A stretch of DNA of 64,000 nt from the NCBI GenBank assembly GCA_963722575.1, contig CAVRNR010000003.1, positions 310,001-374,000 on the forward strand, written 5' to 3'. This DNA comes from Fen-178 sp963722575. GTDB taxonomy: Bacteria; Acidobacteriota; Terriglobia; Bryobacterales; Bryobacteraceae. Shown here one piece after another: positions 58,850 through 64,000 of this stretch (position 1 is its first letter; every line of letters starts with the position of its first letter). The position numbers and the translations under genes are program-made. The notes under the pieces were generated by a model. That model saw only the letters and a program-made list of their open reading frames with translations. It did no database searches and was not told the DNA's origin.

Positions 58850-59962
58850 TCACCGCGGCTCCAAAAACCGCGGACAAAACGGATACGGCACTTCCACCGG
58901 GCTCCCCACGGGCGTCAGTTTCCCGGTAGCCTGGTCGATGCGAAATACCATTGCATTATTACTGTCGTGGTTCGTCACGATCATCCAGCGCCCCGCCCGA
59001 TCCAGGGCGAAATTGCGCGGCGTCTTCCCTCCCGAGGGAACATACTCGACCGGCGTCAGCCGTCCGCTCGTGGCGTCGATGGCAAACACCGCGATGCTGT
59101 CGTGCCCCCGGTTCGACGCGTACAGGAACTTGCCGTTCGGATGTATGGTGATCTCGGAGCACGCGCTCTTGCCGTGGAAATCCGCGGGCAGCGTCGAAAC
59201 CGTCCGCAGCTCTTTCAGCGTGCCGCGCGTCGAATCCCACTCGAACTGAATGATGGTGCTCCCCATCTCGGTGATCAGGTACACCCAACGCCCGTTGGGA
59301 TAGAAAACCATGTGCCGCGCTCCCGACCCGGGCTTCACCGTCGCAAAGGGCGGATCGTTGGGAGTGACCGACCCGGTCTTGACGTCGAACTTGTAGACGA
59401 ACAGCTTGTCCAGCCCCAGGTCGGCCACCAAAACGAAGCGGTTGGTGAGATCCACGTGGATGGAGTGCGCGAACGCGTGCGACTGCCGCTGCGGGTTCAC
59501 GCCATGTCCGGTGTGCTGCACAAACGCCGTGCGCTCGCCGATGCCGCCATCCGGCCGGAGCCTCCATGCGGCGAAGTTCCCGCCGTCGTAATTCGCCACG
59601 AAGACGTATTGCCCGGTGCGGTCGAGGCTGATGTAACTCGGGTCGCCGCCGCCGGAAGGCACCTGGTCGAGCAGCGTCAGGCGCGCGGTGGCATCATCGA
59701 TGGCGTAGGCGCTCACAAACCCGGTCGAGTTGCAGGTATAGAGATGCTTCGCATCGGGCGCGATGATGAAATACGCCGGCGCCGGCGCTTCCAGCAGGAA
59801 CTCCGGCTTGCTCAGCGCTCCAGTGGTGGTATCGAAATGCGCCAGCGAAAATCCTTTGCCCGGACCCGCCGTATGGGTCCCGAAATAGACAAACAGGTTT
59901 TCGCCGCGGGCCGCGTGTAACAACGCGAAAGAGAGTACTGCGATTCGAAAGAAGCTCTTCAT
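58850..59962 (-). CDS. Secreted lactonase-family beta-propeller protein
   Basis: The 370-residue product has a signal peptide (LSFALLHAARG) and a seven-bladed propeller of the YbhE/6-phosphogluconolactonase family: VYFGTHTAGPGKGFSLAHFD at the start, GDPSYISLDRTGQYVFVANYDGGN, GSGARHMVFYPNGRWVYLITE, ASNRGHDSIAVFAID and TPRNFALDRAGRWM. Cytoplasmic YbhE hydrolyses 6-phosphogluconolactone, while exported relatives, as here, act on other sugar lactones, or in binding. The gene sits between GH106-like (12-base gap) and GH28 (45 bases) genes, so it likely handles a lactone product of pectin breakdown. Confidence 0.85.
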   Translation of the reverse strand: MKSFFRIAVLSFALLHAARGENLFVYFGTHTAGPGKGFSLAHFDTTTGALSKPEFLLEAPAPAYFIIAPDAKHLYTCNSTGFVSAYAIDDATARLTLLDQVPSGGGDPSYISLDRTGQYVFVANYDGGNFAAWRLRPDGGIGERTAFVQHTGHGVNPQRQSHAFAHSIHVDLTNRFVLVADLGLDKLFVYKFDVKTGSVTPNDPPFATVKPGSGARHMVFYPNGRWVYLITEMGSTIIQFEWDSTRGTLKELRTVSTLPADFHGKSACSEITIHPNGKFLYASNRGHDSIAVFAIDATSGRLTPVEYVPSGGKTPRNFALDRAGRWMIVTNHDSNNAMVFRIDQATGKLTPVGSPVEVPYPFCPRFLEPR

Positions 59963-59974
59963 GACCGTGTAGTC

Positions 59975-62230
59975 CTAATCTCGCACAACAGCGACCGCGC
60001 CGGGCAGCGGCCCGACCACCACGACCTTCGCTTCGTAGGGTCCGAGCACCAGGGGAAAGCGCACCGAATCGCCCTCCGCCGTGGCGGCGGAGATAGCATG
60101 AATCTCGCCCGTACCCAGGTCCCAGGCCTGCGCCTGTCCGCGGCCGGCGATAGTTGCCATGCGCGATTCCGCCTGGTCGCTCTCATTGAAAAAGAAGTAC
60201 ATCTCCGCGTCGCGCCAGCTCCGGTGCGTGTAGGTCAATCGCGGGAACTCGGAATCCAGCTTCACATCCGGTTTGGGAAGCGCCGCCAGCACCCGCGGGG
60301 TGATGTCGCCCGCGGGCTCGATCAGCGTCGCGAAGCTCAGGTCGGGCGGGCCCTTGGCATTCAGGAACGTCTTGTCCACCACCAGGGTGGGAGTCTTGCC
60401 TACGAAAATCACCTTGCCGCCCGCCTTGACGAAGGCCCGAAAACGTTCCAGACCGGTTTGCGTGATCACCATCGAGGACGGAACCACGATGGCCCGGTAA
60501 ACCTGTCCGCTGAGATTCTTGAAGCCGCCATCCGCGATGGTCGCCACCGAGCTGAGCGATTGCTCGTCGAAGTAATCCCAGTCCACCTGGTGTTCGAACA
60601 ATTGCCAGCCGAGCTTGGTGGTGCTGCGGTCGGCCGCCTGGTCGCCCATCCACATGCTGCTGGTGGGATGATACAGCCCCACCTGCGCGGCCGGGCGTCC
60701 AATGGCCATTAAGTAGCCGCCCCGGTTGGTGTACCACGCCAGCATGGAGGCCTGTGGCGGCGGGCCGCCGGGCACATCCGGGAGGTCCTTCAGCCAGTCC
60801 GCCCCCGAGGAGAGAATCCCCGCAGCCTGACCGGGGCCGCCGCGCACCCCCGGGACCTGGATCTGCAGCGCGTTCACTCCCCTCACGAGTTGGAAATCCA
60901 ACTGGAACTTGCCGTCGATGCCCAGTCCGCCGCCTTCCTCCGACCACACCTGGGGCCTGCCGAACAGGTGCGCGGCCGAAGAGGCGAGCTTGGGAAAATT
61001 GTTATTGACGTTCCAGGTCCGGTCCGGCGTGTGGATGGCGCCCGGCGCAAGCTGGTTCAAATTATCGATGCCGGGCACCTGCACGTAGCGGTTGTCGCGG
61101 AAGTAATCGCCCTCGCTGCGAACCAGCGCCATCATGGTCTCTTCGTGGTTCAGGTGAACCAGATACTCCACGTTGTTCTGGGCGCACCAGTCCGCCTGCA
61201 CGCCGAAAAAGCTGCCGCGGAAGATGCCGCTCCACACGTCGTAGTAGTCGGCTCTGGCCCGCTGCGCCTCATCCGTCAGTCTGCCGGTGAAGAACTGCGG
61301 GATGTAGGGCTTCAGATCGTAACCCTTCTGCTTCTGAAACTCTTCCAGCAGCCTGGGAGTCCACGGAATGAATCCGGTGTAATCCGGCTCATCGCCGAAG
61401 AAGCCGAGAACGGTCTTGCCGAATTCGTCGCCGAACACCTTCTTATAAGCCTCGTGCGTGGTCTTGAGAAAGGCGCGGGTGGCCTCCGGATCCAGGTAGT
61501 CGATCAGCGTGTAGAGGCTGTCCTTGGCTACAGTCCCGTCCTCGCGATTGGAGTTGCGCGTCGGCGAGCTGATATAGATGTGCCGAACGAACACCACCTC
61601 CCACAAGTAACGGGGCTCCCGCGGAGTGGCGCCTTCATGCGGCACCGTCCACTTGAGCTGGCCATTCGCGGGAACCGGAATCGGAATGATGCCTTGCACT
61701 TGCCGATCGGGGGACGTTTTCAGGGCGAAGATTCCGAGGGTGCCCGGCGGCGGCGGCATGGCGAGCGTCTGGCCGGGCAGGACGCTGACGCGGACATCGG
61801 CGACGATGCCCTGCATGCCGAGTTGCGGGTATTCCTTGCCGATCAAGCCGCCGGCGAACCCGCTGGGGTAGCTGGCTTCATCCGCGAACCAGAGCTTGAT
61901 GCCGCGCTTAGCCGCCTGTTCGACGGCTAACTTCATCAGAAGAAGATATTCCGGTGAAAGGTACGCCGGGTCCCCTCCGCGCGCCACCGAGATGTTCGCG
62001 ACGAAGATGCCAGTGGCAACCATGCGGTCGAAATCCTGGACGATGCTTTCCCTGGCATGCGCACCGTTCCAGCCAATCCACGGCTGGATGGCGCCGTACT
62101 CGCGCGGCGGCGTCTTGAAGTTCGCGGCTACGTCGCCGGCCGGCGGCACCACGATCTGTTGCCATGGACGCTGCGCCAACAACGCGCCCGCCATGAGCGG
62201 AACAAGAATAAGCACGTTCGAGATTTTCAT
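59975..62230 (-). CDS. Secreted GH106-like alpha-L-rhamnosidase
   Basis: The 751-residue product starts at ATG 62230, with GGAGG five bases upstream, and has a signal peptide ending near LLAQ (residue 20). Blocks shared with GH106: PREYGAIQPWIGWNG near residue 45, WFADEASYPSGFAGG (114-128), VLGFFGDEPDYTGF (273-287), and WSEEGGG later. A C-terminal jelly-roll follows. It resembles the 5821-8160 protein only distantly. The gene leads an operon with lactonase, GH28 and phosphoesterase genes and is divergent from a sugar isomerase. It probably frees rhamnose from rhamnogalacturonan. Confidence 0.75.
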   Translation of the reverse strand: MKISNVLILVPLMAGALLAQRPWQQIVVPPAGDVAANFKTPPREYGAIQPWIGWNGAHARESIVQDFDRMVATGIFVANISVARGGDPAYLSPEYLLLMKLAVEQAAKRGIKLWFADEASYPSGFAGGLIGKEYPQLGMQGIVADVRVSVLPGQTLAMPPPPGTLGIFALKTSPDRQVQGIIPIPVPANGQLKWTVPHEGATPREPRYLWEVVFVRHIYISSPTRNSNREDGTVAKDSLYTLIDYLDPEATRAFLKTTHEAYKKVFGDEFGKTVLGFFGDEPDYTGFIPWTPRLLEEFQKQKGYDLKPYIPQFFTGRLTDEAQRARADYYDVWSGIFRGSFFGVQADWCAQNNVEYLVHLNHEETMMALVRSEGDYFRDNRYVQVPGIDNLNQLAPGAIHTPDRTWNVNNNFPKLASSAAHLFGRPQVWSEEGGGLGIDGKFQLDFQLVRGVNALQIQVPGVRGGPGQAAGILSSGADWLKDLPDVPGGPPPQASMLAWYTNRGGYLMAIGRPAAQVGLYHPTSSMWMGDQAADRSTTKLGWQLFEHQVDWDYFDEQSLSSVATIADGGFKNLSGQVYRAIVVPSSMVITQTGLERFRAFVKAGGKVIFVGKTPTLVVDKTFLNAKGPPDLSFATLIEPAGDITPRVLAALPKPDVKLDSEFPRLTYTHRSWRDAEMYFFFNESDQAESRMATIAGRGQAQAWDLGTGEIHAISAATAEGDSVRFPLVLGPYEAKVVVVGPLPGAVAVVRD

Positions 62231-62308
62231 TCGGGCCTCCGACGCCTTCATTCTCCCACCCGGGAGGGCGCATTACGAACCCCGCGGCGTGTGCGTTACA
62301 GTAGCAGC

Positions 62309-63409
62309 ATGCTTCGCCGTTCATTCCTGCAGACTGTTCCCGGAGCGGCTGCCGCCACGGCTATGGCCGCGCCGCCACCCGCCACTGGTGAAGTGCCCGT
62401 CAAACTCGGGTTCGACACCTATTCGCTGCGCGCCTTCAACTGGAAGGCCCCCCAGCTTCTGAGTTACGCCGCCAATCTGAAGCTCGACACCATACAGATC
62501 TCCAGCTTGGGCGACTATGAGAGCCTCGATCCGGCGTACCTGCAAAAGGTCAAGGATCAAGCGGACCGGCTGCACATCCAGATCGATGGCGGGACCGGAT
62601 GCATCTGCCCTACGAGCCATGCATTTGCGAAGAACGGGCCGCCGGCGCGCGATCGCGTGCTCGAAGGGCTGCGCGTGGCGAAGGCCGTGGGCGCTAAATC
62701 GATGCGCTGCTACCTGGGCGGCAGTGCCGACCGAATCGGGGTGCCCGGCATCGAAGCGGACATGGAGAACACGGTTAAGGTGTTCCGTTCCGTGCGTTCG
62801 GAAGCTCTCGATCTGGGAGTCAAAATCGCGATCGAAAACCACGATGGCGACATGCAGGCGCGCGAAGTGAGGAGCGTGATCGAAGAATCCGGCAAGGATT
62901 TCGTGGGCGCCACCGTGGATACCGGCAATCCCCTGTGGGTGGTGGAGGACCCGCAGGTGACCCTGGAGGTGCTGGCGCCTTACGTGGTGACGACGCACGT
63001 GCGGGATTCGGTGCTGTTCGAGCATCCGCGCGGGGCGGCCGGACAATGGGTGGTGCTGGGCGATGGCCAGATCGACTTCGTCCGCTTCGTCGGGCAGTTC
63101 CGAAAATGGTGTCCGCGGGCGTCGATGCAACTGGAAGTGATCACGGGCCGCCCGCCTCGCGTAATCCCTTACCTGGAGCGGGATTTCTGGAAGGCATTCC
63201 CCAAGGCGCTGGCCTCGGAGTTCGCGCGCTTCGTCGCGCTCGCCAAGGCGGGCTATCCCTACATGGGAGCGATGGTGATCGAAGACGTGGCGGGCGAACA
63301 CCCGGCGATCATGAGAGAGGCGCTGAAAGAACAGCAGCGCCTCGACCTGGAACGGAGCCTGGAATACGCCAAGCGGAAGCTGAACGTGGGCGTGAACTGG
63401 CGCAGTTAG
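62309..63409 (+). CDS. Tat-like secreted sugar phosphate isomerase/epimerase
   Basis: The 366-residue product begins LRRSFLQTVPGAAAATAMA, a Tat-type signal peptide, followed by an AP-endonuclease-2-like TIM barrel: KLGFDTYSLRAFNWKAP, QISSLGDYESLDPAYLQ, then AIENHDGD, VDTGNP, THVRDSV and LEVI, whose Glu, Asp and His residues are the usual metal ligands of this superfamily. Such proteins isomerise or epimerise sugars or sugar lactones. TACAGT lies six bases upstream of ATG 62309 and no ribosome site is seen. It is divergent from the GH106-like operon, with 78 bases between them. Confidence 0.85.
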   Translation: MLRRSFLQTVPGAAAATAMAAPPPATGEVPVKLGFDTYSLRAFNWKAPQLLSYAANLKLDTIQISSLGDYESLDPAYLQKVKDQADRLHIQIDGGTGCICPTSHAFAKNGPPARDRVLEGLRVAKAVGAKSMRCYLGGSADRIGVPGIEADMENTVKVFRSVRSEALDLGVKIAIENHDGDMQAREVRSVIEESGKDFVGATVDTGNPLWVVEDPQVTLEVLAPYVVTTHVRDSVLFEHPRGAAGQWVVLGDGQIDFVRFVGQFRKWCPRASMQLEVITGRPPRVIPYLERDFWKAFPKALASEFARFVALAKAGYPYMGAMVIEDVAGEHPAIMREALKEQQRLDLERSLEYAKRKLNVGVNWRS

Positions 63410-63644
63410 CGCGGCGATTTCGTGGTGCTGGAGGAGGGGGTCGGAATTCGGACGGGCGTTGAAAACAGGGAAGTTGTTGATTCTGCGATTCGCGCGATGT
63501 TTATGATTCGCCCCACTGACGGTTTTATCGCCCAAAATCCCGCACAGGGTTTATTGAACCATCTCGATTCATGAAATGCGCCATGCTCACAAATGAGGCG
63601 CTTTGACGCTACAATTACGGGTGCCACTCAAAAAGAGCAGGAAA
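63410..63644. other. Intergenic region before the ORF6N gene
   Basis: No gene is supported. TACAAT at 63610-63615 is a possible -10 box for the gene at 63645, which also has an AGGAA-type ribosome site. A GCGCC/GGCGC pair near 63579-63602 could form a hairpin. Confidence 0.4.
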
Positions 63645-64000
63645 ATGGCGAAGAAAATCGCTGAGGTATCCCTGATTCCAGTCGAAGCTATAGAGAAGCG
63701 CATTCTCCTGATCCGCGGGCACAAGGTGATGCTGGACAGCGATCTGGCGGAACTCTACCAGGTGCCCACGAAGTCGCTCAACCTGGCAGTCAAGCGGAAT
63801 GCCGCTCGCTTCCCCGAAGACTTCATGTTCCGTCTGACCAAAGAGGAGGTTGGTTTGAGGTTTCAATTTGAAACCTCAAAGACGAGGGGTGGGCGGCGCT
63901 ACCTGCCGCACGCCTTTACCGAGCAAGGGGTGGCGATGCTCTCCAGCGTCCTCAAAAGCACACGTGCCATCCAGGTGAACATCGCCATCATGCGCACATT
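63645..64000 (+). CDS. ORF6N-domain protein (partial)
   Basis: The frame starts at ATG 63645 and is open to the window end, giving 118 residues. It begins AEVSLIPVEAIEKRILLIRGHKVMLDSDLAELYQVPTKSLNLAVKRN, the ORF6N (KilA-N-associated) domain, with FPEDFMFRLT and FTEQGVAMLSSVLKSTRAIQVN, all typical of phage antirepressor-like DNA-binding proteins that are abundant in bacterial chromosomes. Its C-terminal part lies outside the window. The role in DNA or transcription control is inferred. AGGAA is close to the start. Confidence 0.92.
   Translation, partial: MAKKIAEVSLIPVEAIEKRILLIRGHKVMLDSDLAELYQVPTKSLNLAVKRNAARFPEDFMFRLTKEEVGLRFQFETSKTRGGRRYLPHAFTEQGVAMLSSVLKSTRAIQVNIAIMRT

Noticed and set aside
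57617..59920. 767-codon plus-strand frame opposite GH28 and the lactonase-like gene
   Set aside because: Antisense artefact of GC-rich third positions; both minus-strand proteins have clear family motifs.
1..64000. CRISPR arrays or rRNA operons
   Set aside because: No regularly spaced repeats and no rRNA-like conserved segments were seen on reading the window.

Overview
This window looks like chromosome of an Acidobacteriota bacterium of the Solibacter/Bryobacterales type. The evidence is the set of lineage-typical families: a TIGR03435-type protein (692-1600), a TIGR03437-domain protein (41349-43358), an acidobacterial VWFA-related protein (55345-56316), a PadR plus ADOP-type FtsX permease pair (22122-25090), high GC, and many secreted polysaccharide-degrading enzymes. 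There are no rRNA genes, complete tRNAs or CRISPR arrays.

Layout. 1-2.6 kb is a boundary rich in gene debris: a DUF433/DUF5615 toxin-antitoxin pair with a nonsense-interrupted toxin, a 3' remnant of hslU and a 3' remnant of a HigA-like regulator. 2.8-9.7 kb holds a GH74 xyloglucanase, a GH106-like rhamnosidase and a DHA2 multidrug exporter. 9.9-13.2 kb is an accessory patch: a CopG/BrnT-like TA pair, an unknown membrane protein, the 3' half of a CAT-anticodon tRNA (a probable attachment site), and an IS with ends at 11459 and 13020 that truncates a small gene. 13.3-19.9 kb carries a ROK sugar kinase with a RhaT-like symporter, a secreted M14 peptidase, a GNAT enzyme and a secreted esterase. 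19.9-26.8 kb contains a 0.92 kb direct repeat: a truncated second copy of serA and the matching part of the intact gene bracket HicAB, PadR/ADOP and a small antitoxin-like gene. 25.9-31.9 kb has a serA plus class V aminotransferase operon, yqeY, an OPT transporter and a nucleotidyltransferase-like two-gene module. 32-41 kb has a GH51 arabinofuranosidase and a tripartite RND efflux operon with a beta-propeller gene. 41.3-44.4 kb is a rearranged patch: a 5'-truncated TIGR03437 protein and an orphan ParA between two inverted copies of a small MITE-like repeat. 44.6-50.5 kb has alpha-glucan phosphorylase coupled to an outer-membrane barrel. 50.5-52.4 kb is a cassette of unknowns including a RusA-like protein. 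52.6-56.3 kb has polyprenyl-phosphate glycosyltransferase genes and a VWA protein. 56.5-63.4 kb is a pectin/rhamnogalacturonan-type cluster (GH106-like, lactonase-like propeller, GH28 and phosphoesterase in one operon, with a divergent sugar isomerase). An ORF6N-domain gene runs off the right edge.

Together the genes fit a soil heterotroph degrading plant cell wall glycans (xyloglucan, arabinan, pectin with rhamnose side groups). Small TA modules, an IS, MITE-like elements and compound palindromic repeats mark repeated rearrangement. I found no proven new system. The best candidates for something undescribed are the compound palindrome family, the serA direct repeat with its cargo, the MITE-like inverted pair, and the RusA-like cassette.
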